A DNA stretch of 64,000 nt from UPXZ01 sp964345395 (GTDB lineage: Bacteria > Bacteroidota > Bacteroidia > Bacteroidales > Paludibacteraceae): positions 1 to 64,000 of the forward strand of contig CAYFRA010000002.1 of the NCBI GenBank assembly GCA_964345395.1, written 5' to 3'. A program made the position numbers and the translations under genes. Below the pieces are notes generated by a model. It was given only the letters and a program-made list of their open reading frames with translations. It ran no database searches and was not told the origin of the DNA. Below are positions 54,279 through 61,876 of the stretch, piece after piece; position 1 is the first letter of the stretch; each line of letters begins with the position of its first letter.

Positions 54279-55733
54279 TTACAGCAAACCGATTGCTTTT
54301 TTCACCTCTTCGCGATCGTCAAAGTGGTGTTTTACACCTTTTATAATTTGATAATCTTCGTGCCCTTTGCCTGCAATCAGCACCACATCATTTTTTTGAG
54401 CCAATGAGCAGGCAGTTTTGATAGCTTCACGCCTATCAGTGATTACCAAAGATTGGGCTTGCTCCTCTTTGCTCAAGCCTGCTAACATATCGTTGATGAT
54501 ATCCATTGGTTCTTCGTTGCGTGGATTGTCAGCAGTCAAAATAGCTTTCCAACTACCCCACACAGCTTGTTGAGCCATAAGTGGACGTTTTCCTACATCT
54601 CGATTTCCGCCTGCTCCAACTACGGTTATCAGATTGCCATTCCCTTTCAAAATTTCATTGATAGAAGAAATTACATTTTTCAGAGCATCGGGCGTATGAG
54701 CATAGTCAACAATGGCGATAAAGCCTTTTGGAGCATGTATGGTTTCAAAACGACCAGAAACAGGGTTTAGTGAGCTCAGTGCAGTTAGTACCTCCAATTC
54801 ATCTTGCCCAAGAAGTAGGGCAGTAGCATATACGGCAGTGAGGTTGTAGGCATTGAAATGACCAATAAAACCCATGTGAATCTCTTTGTTGTTGATATCC
54901 AAAAGCATTCCGCTAAAATCATCTTCAAGTATTTTGGTTTTAAAATCAGCTATACTTTGTAAAGAGTAGCTCTTTTTTAATGCTTTCGTATTTTGTAGCA
55001 TCACCATGCCGTTTTTGTCATCGATGTTGGTGAGTGCAAAGGCTGATTTATCTAACTGATCAAAAAATGCTTTTTTAGCTTTCAGATAGTTGTCAAACGT
55101 AATGTGATAATCCAAATGATCGCGGGTGATGTTGCTGAATATGGCACCATCAAACTCCAAACTTTCAATGCGATGTTGGTCAATGGCGTGTGAACTTACC
55201 TCCATAAATACATAATCGCAACCCTCATCACGCATTTGTGATAACAAGCGATTGAGCTCCATAGCATCGGGTGTAGTGTAGTTGGCCACAACCTCACGGT
55301 CGTTGATGAAGTTGGAAACAGTAGAAATCAAACCACAAGCGTAACCTAAGTTTTTGAAAAGTTTATAGAGCAGTGTCGCAATGGTGGTTTTTCCGTTAGT
55401 ACCGGTTACCCCTACAAGTTTCATGTCTCGACTTGGATATCCAAACCACGTATTCGCCAATTGTCCGAGTGCTATGTTGCTGTTTCTAACAAGAAAATAT
55501 ACAAGCCCTTCTTCTAAAGTTTGAGGCATCACTTCACATACAATTGCTACTGCACCTTTCTCTATCGCTTGTGAAATGTATGTATGTCCGTCAGCAATTG
55601 TACCCTTTATTGCTACATACAAACTCCCCTTTTCAACCTCTCGCGAGTCAAACTGAATGGAGCTGATCACCGTATCTTCATTGCCCACGCGTTGCAGATA
55701 TTCAAATTTATTGATCAAACTATTTAATTGCAT
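54279..55733 (-). CDS. murE: UDP-MurNAc-L-Ala-D-Glu--2,6-diaminopimelate ligase
   Basis: About 484 residues from MQLNSLINKF. ATP-binding GVTGTNGKTTIATLLYKLF, NITRDHLDYHITFDNYLKAKKAFF with the carbamylated Lys region, and VVDYAHTPDAL. The substrate-selecting motif DNPRNEEP indicates meso-diaminopimelate rather than lysine, so the wall should be of DAP type. Three codons earlier another ATG is in frame. Confidence 0.96.
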   Translation of the reverse strand: MQLNSLINKFEYLQRVGNEDTVISSIQFDSREVEKGSLYVAIKGTIADGHTYISQAIEKGAVAIVCEVMPQTLEEGLVYFLVRNSNIALGQLANTWFGYPSRDMKLVGVTGTNGKTTIATLLYKLFKNLGYACGLISTVSNFINDREVVANYTTPDAMELNRLLSQMRDEGCDYVFMEVSSHAIDQHRIESLEFDGAIFSNITRDHLDYHITFDNYLKAKKAFFDQLDKSAFALTNIDDKNGMVMLQNTKALKKSYSLQSIADFKTKILEDDFSGMLLDINNKEIHMGFIGHFNAYNLTAVYATALLLGQDELEVLTALSSLNPVSGRFETIHAPKGFIAIVDYAHTPDALKNVISSINEILKGNGNLITVVGAGGNRDVGKRPLMAQQAVWGSWKAILTADNPRNEEPMDIINDMLAGLSKEEQAQSLVITDRREAIKTACSLAQKNDVVLIAGKGHEDYQIIKGVKHHFDDREEVKKAIGLL

Positions 55734-55779
55734 ATATATCAAATTTTATATTCAGATTAAAAAAATGGTTTTATACACA

Positions 55780-57909
55780 CTACGGCTCAAACTTGAGTGT
55801 AATGCTTTGCCCTGTTGTTATTTTTGAGTTTGCAGGTAAACTTTGTGATCTCAGTTTACCCACTCCAATTACATTAACTTTAAGTCCAACACTTTCACAT
55901 AGGTAGATGGCATCTTTCATTCCCATTCCGTTCAAGTTGGGTACTTTGTCATTGCTAATTTGAATATTCTCAACCATCATATTGGATGCATCATCCTTTG
56001 TCATTCTTCCCCAATTGCTATCACCGTCATATCTAAAGTCTAAGCTTAATTTACTCATAATGTTTTTTGTCGCCATCAAATTTCCTGTTTTGATATTTGG
56101 TGTATTTGATTTGTTTAGCGTGCTATCCATACCTATATGTTGTATGGTGTTTTTTGTGTCAATTGCGGTTATTTGTTCCGCTATTCTTTTCACTACTGTT
56201 CCTGCCATTAAACCGCCCGAGGGAAGCCCCGATGGCTCTCTAATTACCACAATACAAGTGTATTTTGGGTCTTCATAAGGGAAATAACCACAAAACGAAA
56301 CTTGATGTTTTGAGTAACCCGATTTTCCTTGTGAAATTTGTGCCGTTCCGGTTTTACCTGCTATTCTAACCAAACTTGAATGTGCCGGTTTTGCAGTTCC
56401 ATATTTTGGATGTTCCACCACGCCCAAGAGAGCTTTTTGTACATCTTTCAAAACACTTGGTTTGCAAATTTGCTCATTGATGATGCGTGGTTTAATCTCT
56501 TTGACAACCTGTCCGTTTTTGTTGATTGACTTCACGAGTGTTGGTTCAATAAATCGACCCTCATTGGCTATGGCGTTGAAAAAAGCCAAGGTGTATATCG
56601 GTGGTATCTGCACTTCATAACCGATTGACATCCAGGGGAGAGTGGTGTTATACCAATTTGTGTTTTTATCTTTTGGGTGGCGGATGTTGGGTGTTGCCGT
56701 GCCAGGGATATAGAGTTGAAAGGGTTCAACCAATCCTATTTTATAAAGTTTTTCTACAAACTTACTTGGGTTGTCACCGTAAGCACGCACAATGGTGCGA
56801 GATATACCAATATTTGACGAAGCATTTAGGGCGTTCTCTAAACTGATGGTTTGATATCCTCCTCGGTGGTGGTTGTGGTCTTTCATCACCGCTCTTCCAA
56901 AGTTAAATTTTCCGTTGCCAGTGGCGATTGAGTCGCTCAACTTAGCCTTGCCATCGTCCAATACCGCCATCAGTGAAGCTACTTTGAAGGTGGAGCCAGG
57001 CTCAGTCATATCACTAACAACTCCATTTCGGTTTTCGGAATAGCTACCGTTGCTATTTCTCTCCATATTGACAATGGCTTTTATCTCACCAGTTTTCACC
57101 TCCATCACGGCAGCATAACCTACTTTAGCACTTATTTCAGTCATCTTTTCAATCAAAGCACGTTCGGCTATATCTTGAAAATTGATGTCGATAGTTGTTA
57201 TCACATCCATTCCATCAATAGGCTCTATCTCAATGATGTCTTCAAACCTGTTAGCCACTTTCCGTTTTGATGATTTACCTGGTTTTCCTTTCAATAAAGA
57301 GTCTAATCCCAACTCCAAGCCGTTTTTTGGCTCTTCGTTGTCGGCGTAGATATCTCCGATAGTCCTTGTTGCCAAACTCCCAAAAGGTTTCAACCGCACA
57401 AAAGACTCCTTTGCTATCAATCCACTCTTTATCTGCCCATATTTAAAAAGTGGCATCTCCCTCACCTGTTTCAGTTGCGAATAAGTGATTTTCTTTTTGT
57501 GAAATTGATAACTATGATTTTGGATTTTGTGATTGTGTATCAGCTCACTTTTATATTGAGCTTTTGTTTTATCTTTGAAAAATAGACTTAGTGCCTCCGC
57601 TAAAGTATCTACATTGTTCCTAAATAATTTTGCTGTATCAATATGGAGTGCCTCAGCTCGCATATCCATATATAAAGTGTAAGTGGGTATGGTGCTTGCC
57701 ATCAATCTGCCGTCAGAGGAGTAGATGTCGCCCCTCTTAGCCGCCACTTCAATGTTAGATTTGATGTTCTTTTTCAGCATCTCACGCCATATATCACCCT
57801 CTTTATACTGTATTTTTACAATATTATAGATGATAAAGATGATGAGCATAACTAAAAATAGATACACTATCCCAAATCTTGTAATTATTGTTCTGTTTGA
57901 TTCATTCAT
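55780..57909 (-). CDS. ftsI: Penicillin-binding protein, septal transpeptidase with a PASTA domain
   Basis: 709 residues. One N-terminal membrane helix (FGIVYLFLVMLIIFIIYNIV), a dimerisation domain, then the transpeptidase with PGSTFKVAS (Ser-x-x-Lys), SSNIG (SxN) and KTGTAQ (KTG). The C-terminus carries one PASTA domain (KVPNLNGMGMKDAIYLCESVGLKVNV and the terminal ITLKFEP). It cross-links septal peptidoglycan with FtsW. It overlaps the ftsL-like gene by 4 bases. Confidence 0.95.
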   Translation of the reverse strand: MNESNRTIITRFGIVYLFLVMLIIFIIYNIVKIQYKEGDIWREMLKKNIKSNIEVAAKRGDIYSSDGRLMASTIPTYTLYMDMRAEALHIDTAKLFRNNVDTLAEALSLFFKDKTKAQYKSELIHNHKIQNHSYQFHKKKITYSQLKQVREMPLFKYGQIKSGLIAKESFVRLKPFGSLATRTIGDIYADNEEPKNGLELGLDSLLKGKPGKSSKRKVANRFEDIIEIEPIDGMDVITTIDINFQDIAERALIEKMTEISAKVGYAAVMEVKTGEIKAIVNMERNSNGSYSENRNGVVSDMTEPGSTFKVASLMAVLDDGKAKLSDSIATGNGKFNFGRAVMKDHNHHRGGYQTISLENALNASSNIGISRTIVRAYGDNPSKFVEKLYKIGLVEPFQLYIPGTATPNIRHPKDKNTNWYNTTLPWMSIGYEVQIPPIYTLAFFNAIANEGRFIEPTLVKSINKNGQVVKEIKPRIINEQICKPSVLKDVQKALLGVVEHPKYGTAKPAHSSLVRIAGKTGTAQISQGKSGYSKHQVSFCGYFPYEDPKYTCIVVIREPSGLPSGGLMAGTVVKRIAEQITAIDTKNTIQHIGMDSTLNKSNTPNIKTGNLMATKNIMSKLSLDFRYDGDSNWGRMTKDDASNMMVENIQISNDKVPNLNGMGMKDAIYLCESVGLKVNVIGVGKLRSQSLPANSKITTGQSITLKFEP

Positions 57910-58388
57910 TCTATCTCAATGGTTTCATCGTTGTTGCTGCTATCTTTGTTCAGTTTTTCAGTCGCTTTCATATGCTCCTCCAACTTTCTGATGGTTTTTT
58001 CATCTTTCTGTTTGTTTGGTTTCTCTATCACGATAGGTGGAGTGGGGCTTTCTATCAAGTTCAAACCTTTTTGACGAATTTGATCTAAAATAAAACTTCG
58101 TCTGCTCAGTTTGGTGTATTCAGAAGAGATGGTCAAGGCTTGGTATTTTACATCCTGAAGCTCTTTTCTTAGGCTTGCCTCTTTTGCCATATTCTTTTCA
58201 TGCACCAATCGGTTGTCTATGTAGATAAAGACAAAAATTGTAATTAGAGCAAGTAATAAATAATTCTTTCGTATAAATCTCTTGTTCAAGAAGTTTCCCG
58301 TCATCAAATCACGCAAACTGCTTTCTTTCAATTCGGAGAAATCCTCGTTGTTTTTAATCTTCTCTATTATGTTTTTCCAAAACTCCAT
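57906..58388 (-). CDS. ftsL: FtsL-like cell division protein
   Basis: 160 residues. A cytoplasmic N-terminus of about 40 residues, one membrane helix (KNYLLLALITIFVFIYI) and a coiled-coil periplasmic segment (KEASLRKELQDVKYQALTISSEYTKLSRR in outline), with an Asn/Glu-rich tail. Sequence conservation is low, so the call rests on this topology and on the place between rsmH and ftsI. FtsL joins FtsQ and FtsB in activating septal synthesis. Confidence 0.85.
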   Translation of the reverse strand: MEFWKNIIEKIKNNEDFSELKESSLRDLMTGNFLNKRFIRKNYLLLALITIFVFIYIDNRLVHEKNMAKEASLRKELQDVKYQALTISSEYTKLSRRSFILDQIRQKGLNLIESPTPPIVIEKPNKQKDEKTIRKLEEHMKATEKLNKDSSNNDETIEIE

Positions 58389-58392
58389 TTTG

Positions 58393-59316
58393 CTATCCCT
58401 CTTGTTGTGCCCGCTTTTCGGCTATTCTCAACTTTGCACTTCGCGAGCGTGGATTGTTTTCGATCTCCTCGTCACTTGGTGTTATCACTTTGTTATTGAT
58501 TACCTTCATTGGCGAAATGATATTGCCAAAAAAGTCTTTTTCAATTACTCCCTCCATATTTCCACTTCGAAGAAAATTCTTCACCATCCTATCCTCCAAT
58601 GAGTGGTAGGTGATGATTGCCAATCTCCCATCAGTGTGAAGTGCATCTACGCACTGACTCAAAAACTCGCTCAAAGTTCCCATTTCATTGTTCACCTCTA
58701 TCCGTATGGCTTGAAACAGCTTTGCCAACTCTTTTTTCTCCTTTGCTTTTGGTATAAAATTTTTGCTCACCTCCAAAAGTTCCCCAATGGTTTCGATTGT
58801 GCCGTTTTCTCTGGATCTGACAATTGCTGAAGCTATTCGCCTTGAGTTTTGCATCTCTCCATAAAGCTGAAATATCTTTGCAAGTCTATTCTCTGGATAC
58901 TCATTGATGATGTGAGCAGCTGTTATCTGCGATTTTTGGTTCATTCTCATATCCAACTTGGCATCAAAGCGAAATGAAAACCCCCTATCAGAAGCATCGA
59001 AATGGTGAAACGATACACCCAGGTCAGCTAATATACCATCAACTTTATCAACACCTAAATATTTAAGAAAGTTGGATAGGTACTTGAAATTACTCTGTAC
59101 CAATGTAAATCTACCATCTTCTATTTGATTTCTGAAAGCGTCTTCATCTTGATCGAAAGCGATCAGCCTCCCTTTTTCGTTGAGCCTGCTCAGTATGGCA
59201 CGTGAATGCCCACCACCACCAAATGTAACATCTACATACACGCCGTCAGGCTTTATGTTTAAACCCTCCATTGTTTCGGGCAGTAAAGCTGGTATGTGAT
59301 AAAGGGGTTTACTCAT
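58393..59316 (-). CDS. rsmH: 16S rRNA m4C1402 methyltransferase
   Basis: 307 residues (also known as MraW). The opening YHIPALLPETMEGLNIKPDGVYVDVTFGGGGHSRAIL holds the SAM site. ILADLGVSFHHFDASDRGFSF, RIEVNNEMGTL and IITYHSLEDRMVKNF are the further family blocks, and the chain ends with NPRSRSAKLRIAEK. It methylates C1402 in the ribosomal decoding centre and overlaps mraZ by 8 bases. Confidence 0.97.
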   Translation of the reverse strand: MSKPLYHIPALLPETMEGLNIKPDGVYVDVTFGGGGHSRAILSRLNEKGRLIAFDQDEDAFRNQIEDGRFTLVQSNFKYLSNFLKYLGVDKVDGILADLGVSFHHFDASDRGFSFRFDAKLDMRMNQKSQITAAHIINEYPENRLAKIFQLYGEMQNSRRIASAIVRSRENGTIETIGELLEVSKNFIPKAKEKKELAKLFQAIRIEVNNEMGTLSEFLSQCVDALHTDGRLAIITYHSLEDRMVKNFLRSGNMEGVIEKDFFGNIISPMKVINNKVITPSDEEIENNPRSRSAKLRIAEKRAQQEG

Positions 59317-59764
59317 CTTTTTTTCTCATTTTTATGCGTATTCTTTCAGCAAAATCATCAGCTGACAACAAAGTCTGCTCATATCTATCTCTACTCCATA
59401 GAGCAAAACGATCCATCATACCTACAAATACCACTTCGTGGCTATCCGACCCGATTTGTTCATAAAATCTTTTAGAAATCAAAACCCTTCCTTGTGAGTC
59501 GATGTCTAAAATTTCAGCTATTGATACAAACTGCATCAACAAAATTTGATCATCTGCATCCCATTCGTCTAAATTTTCTTTGAGCTGACTTACTTTAGCT
59601 TCCCAAACTGCAAGTGGATAAAATATCAAACATTGGTTGTCGGTGTCCTTGCGTACCACAAGCTGCTCTTTTCCATCTTCAAGAAGCATTTTTCTGTAGT
59701 TTGCCGGTATAAACACGCGACCTTTTACGTCAGATTTAGCATCATATTTTCCTATAAAATTCAT
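59309..59764 (-). CDS. mraZ: Transcriptional regulator MraZ
   Basis: About 151 residues from MNFIGKY, chosen because MraZ proteins begin this way (M-x-F/L-G-x-Y). The open frame reaches a TTG at 59791. Two SpoVT/AbrB-like halves carry the family motifs DVKGRVFIPANYRKML and DSQGRVLISKRFYEQIG. MraZ forms a ring that binds direct repeats before its own gene and controls the dcw cluster. Matching repeats are found 60 bases upstream. Confidence 0.96.
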   Translation of the reverse strand: MNFIGKYDAKSDVKGRVFIPANYRKMLLEDGKEQLVVRKDTDNQCLIFYPLAVWEAKVSQLKENLDEWDADDQILLMQFVSIAEILDIDSQGRVLISKRFYEQIGSDSHEVVFVGMMDRFALWSRDRYEQTLLSADDFAERIRIKMRKKDE

Positions 59765-59788
59765 CATCATAGCAATAGGTAAATTATT

Positions 59789-59817
59789 CAACGGTAAAAA
59801 TAGTTATAATTTTTCAA
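59789..59817 (-). promoter_or_regulatory. Candidate promoter of mraZ and the dcw cluster
   Basis: On the minus strand TTG (59815-59817), an 18-base spacer and TACCGTTG (59789-59796), one mismatch from TAnnTTTG. The implied 5' leader before ATG 59764 is about 20 bases. The MraZ box lies just upstream. Confidence 0.55.
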
Positions 59818-59823
59818 TTCACC

Positions 59824-59837
59824 CCACTTTAAACCAC
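59824..59837 (-). promoter_or_regulatory. MraZ-box-like direct repeat upstream of mraZ
   Basis: On the minus strand AGTGG-TTTAA-AGTGG, two AGTGG boxes with a 10-base period (core GTGGTTTAAAGTGG). MraZ is known to bind (A)GTGG/TGGG-type repeats of this period before its own gene. The position immediately upstream of the -33 box suits autoregulation. Confidence 0.65.
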
Positions 59838-59976
59838 TTATATTTATTAACAAGTTTTCAACAGGCTTATAAGCTAAGTTATCAACAATTCAGCACTTGC
59901 TCGATTTGATGGGTGTTTGACTCATTTCTTCACTAAGCTATCTTTATTTCTTGTTTTAATCTATTTTTTTATTGTG

Positions 59977-59990
59977 GTGGTTTAAAGTGG
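59977..59990 (+). promoter_or_regulatory. Second MraZ-box-like element, inverted
   Basis: GTGGTTTAAAGTGG on the plus strand is the exact reverse complement of the 14 bases at 59824-59837, 153 bases away. It points toward speA, about 105 bases before that gene's -7 box. Confidence 0.55.
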
Positions 59991-60049
59991 TTGAAGAGTA
60001 TGGTATTTTTTCAATTAATTTAATTTTATCATCATTATATCATTAAAAT

Positions 60050-60063
60050 TGTGACAATTCACA
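60050..60063 (+). promoter_or_regulatory. TGTGA-N4-TCACA palindrome upstream of speA
   Basis: TGTGA CAAT TCACA lies about 33 bases before the -7 box of speA. The half-sites resemble those of the CRP/FNR superfamily, but the 4-base spacer is shorter than the usual 6. Binding is inferred only. Confidence 0.35.
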
Positions 60064-60095
60064 TGTAAACTGTTTAGAATATAAAATATAAGGTA

Positions 60096-60103
60096 TATAT
60101 TTG
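60096..60103 (+). promoter_or_regulatory. Candidate -7 element of speA
   Basis: TATATTTG matches TAnnTTTG. Only a weak TTT is found at the -33 position. The leader to ATG 60196 would be about 85 bases. Confidence 0.5.
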
Positions 60104-60195
60104 CATTTGAATTGGACTATTGTATAGTATCTAAGTTAGTTAGATATGGATAAATTGTTGTAAGTAATTGATTTATAATGCAAAATTTATGAGAG

Positions 60196-61587
60196 ATGAA
60201 GAATAAATATGTAGATTTAATTGAACAAACATTTGAATTCCCTACAGATGAATTTAATATTGAAGATGGGGATTTGATTTGGAATGATATCCCAATGATG
60301 GATATCATCAAGCAGTATGGAACGCCGCTGCGTATCTCTTATCTTCCTGCTATTAGTAAAAACATTCAGAAAGCAAGACGGATGTTTAATGTGGCTATGG
60401 CAAAGGTAGATTATGAAGGAGATTACCACTATTGCTACTGTACAAAAAGCTCTCACTTCTCCTTTGTGATGGAGGAGGTGTTGAAAAATGGTTCTCACAT
60501 CGAAACCTCATCTGCATTTGATATCAATTTGATAGAGTCGTTGCATGAGCAAGGTGTGTTGCCCAAAGATACCTATGTATTATGCAATGGTTTTAAGCGA
60601 CCTATGTATGTGGAGAATATTCAAAACCTGATTCGCAATGGCTACACCAACGTGATCCCTATTTTAGACAATATATTCGAAATGGATCTGCTTCAAGATG
60701 GTTTTGATGAGAAAATAAAAGTGGGTATTCGCATTGCATCGGAGGAGGAGCCTAAGTTTAATTTTTACACTTCACGATTAGGTATTCGGTATAATGATAT
60801 CATTCCTTATTATGAAGAGAAGATAGCTAAGAATCCCAATGTGGAGTTAAAGATGTTGCATTTCTTTATCAATACAGGTATTCGTGATACACTCTACTAT
60901 TGGAATGAGCTAAGCAAAGCAGTTAATCTCTATTGTCAACTCAAAAAGATATGTCCTACATTAGATAGTTTGGATATTGGTGGAGGCTTTCCCATCAAAT
61001 CACATTTAGACTTTGAGTTTGATTATGAGTATATGGCAGAGGAGATTGTAAATCAAATTAAGTTGATATGCAACCAGAATGGAGTGCAAGAGCCTGATAT
61101 ATTTACTGAGTTTGGAACTTACACCGTAGGCGAGAGTGGTGCGATGTTGTACTCTATTGTGAACCAAAAAAAGCAGAACGACCGCGAGCTTTGGAATATG
61201 ATTGACAGCTCATTTATGACTACACTACCTGATACTTGGGCTATCAACCAGCGTTATATGTTTTTGGCAATCAACAACTGGAATGAGGAGTATGAGCGGG
61301 TAAATTTGGGAGGATTGACTTGCGATAGTGAAGACTTTTATAATGCAGAGGTGCACTCCAATGCAGTGTTTATGCCCAAAAGAGTTGATGGCGATGAGCA
61401 GTATATAGGATTTTTCAATATGGGTGCATATCAAGAGTCGCTGAGTGGCTTTGGTGGGATACAGCACTGTCTAATCCCCGCACCAAAATTGGTTGTGATT
61501 GACGTAGATGAAGATGGGGAGTATTTTACCAAACTATTTGCCAAAGAGCAAAGCTACAAATCGATGATGAAGATATTGGGGTATTGA
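60196..61587 (+). CDS. speA: Biosynthetic arginine decarboxylase, short Bacteroidota form
   Basis: 463 residues, fold-III PLP decarboxylase. The PLP lysine lies in YHYCYCTKSSHFSFV. The glycine loop is SLDIGGGFPIKSH, and the catalytic Cys/Asp block is GGLTCDSEDFY near the C-terminus, followed by GFFNMGAYQESL. It is shorter than E. coli SpeA (658), lacking part of the inserted domains. It makes agmatine for polyamine synthesis. Diaminopimelate or ornithine decarboxylase are related alternatives, but the N-terminal pattern and TCDSED favour arginine. Confidence 0.85.
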   Translation: MKNKYVDLIEQTFEFPTDEFNIEDGDLIWNDIPMMDIIKQYGTPLRISYLPAISKNIQKARRMFNVAMAKVDYEGDYHYCYCTKSSHFSFVMEEVLKNGSHIETSSAFDINLIESLHEQGVLPKDTYVLCNGFKRPMYVENIQNLIRNGYTNVIPILDNIFEMDLLQDGFDEKIKVGIRIASEEEPKFNFYTSRLGIRYNDIIPYYEEKIAKNPNVELKMLHFFINTGIRDTLYYWNELSKAVNLYCQLKKICPTLDSLDIGGGFPIKSHLDFEFDYEYMAEEIVNQIKLICNQNGVQEPDIFTEFGTYTVGESGAMLYSIVNQKKQNDRELWNMIDSSFMTTLPDTWAINQRYMFLAINNWNEEYERVNLGGLTCDSEDFYNAEVHSNAVFMPKRVDGDEQYIGFFNMGAYQESLSGFGGIQHCLIPAPKLVVIDVDEDGEYFTKLFAKEQSYKSMMKILGY

Positions 61588-61685
61588 TGAACGATAAACC
61601 CTGAGTCTTTAGCAGTGATTTGCTAAGTGGTTTATTCTCAAAATTAGCTTACAAGTTTCAGTTTTTTACCGCATATATTTAAAAT

Positions 61686-61727
61686 AAAAAAACCTAATTA
61701 ACGATGTAACAGTTAATTAGGTTTTTT
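61686..61727. terminator. Bidirectional terminator between speA and tRNA-Arg
   Basis: CCTAATTAAC and GTTAATTAGG form a perfect stem around a 9-base loop, with A7 and T6 outside. It serves speA from the left and tRNA-Arg from the right. Confidence 0.9.
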
Positions 61728-61734
61728 GTTGTTG

Positions 61735-61808
61735 TGACTCCGGCAGGGTTCTAACCTGCAACCTTCTGATCCGTAGTCAGATACTCTATACAGTTGAGCT
61801 ACGGAGCC
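61735..61808 (-). tRNA. tRNA-Arg (anticodon ACG)
   Basis: 74 nucleotides on the minus strand. The acceptor GGCTCCG pairs with CGGAGTC (one G-T pair), with discriminator A. Anticodon stem TCTGA/TCAGA with loop CTACGGA giving ACG, and T-arm GCAGG/CCTGC. CCA is not encoded. The A34 is expected to be deaminated to inosine to read CGN codons. Confidence 0.95.
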
Positions 61809-61827
61809 AATTTCGCTTTTGCGACTG

Positions 61828-61857
61828 CAAAGATAAGACAATATTTCAGTATAACAA
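61828..61857 (-). promoter_or_regulatory. Promoter of tRNA-Arg
   Basis: On the minus strand TTG (61855-61857), exactly 19 bases, TATCTTTG (61828-61835), 20 bases before the tRNA. Confidence 0.85.
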
Positions 61858-61876
61858 AAGAAAAATTTCGAAATTT

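Larger units (their letters stand above)
59765..60195. other. Divergent regulatory region between mraZ and speA
   Basis: 430 bases without a gene. It holds a promoter on each strand, two inverted MraZ-box-like elements, a TGTGA-N4-TCACA palindrome and two sequences resembling DnaA boxes, TTTTCAACA (59855-59863) and TTATCAACA (59879-59887). Confidence 0.75.

Noticed and set aside
59855..59887. TTTTCAACA and TTATCAACA, resembling DnaA boxes, between mraZ and speA
   Set aside because: Only two sites with one or two mismatches, no AT-rich unwinding array and no dnaA, dnaN or gidA nearby, so they do not make a replication origin.
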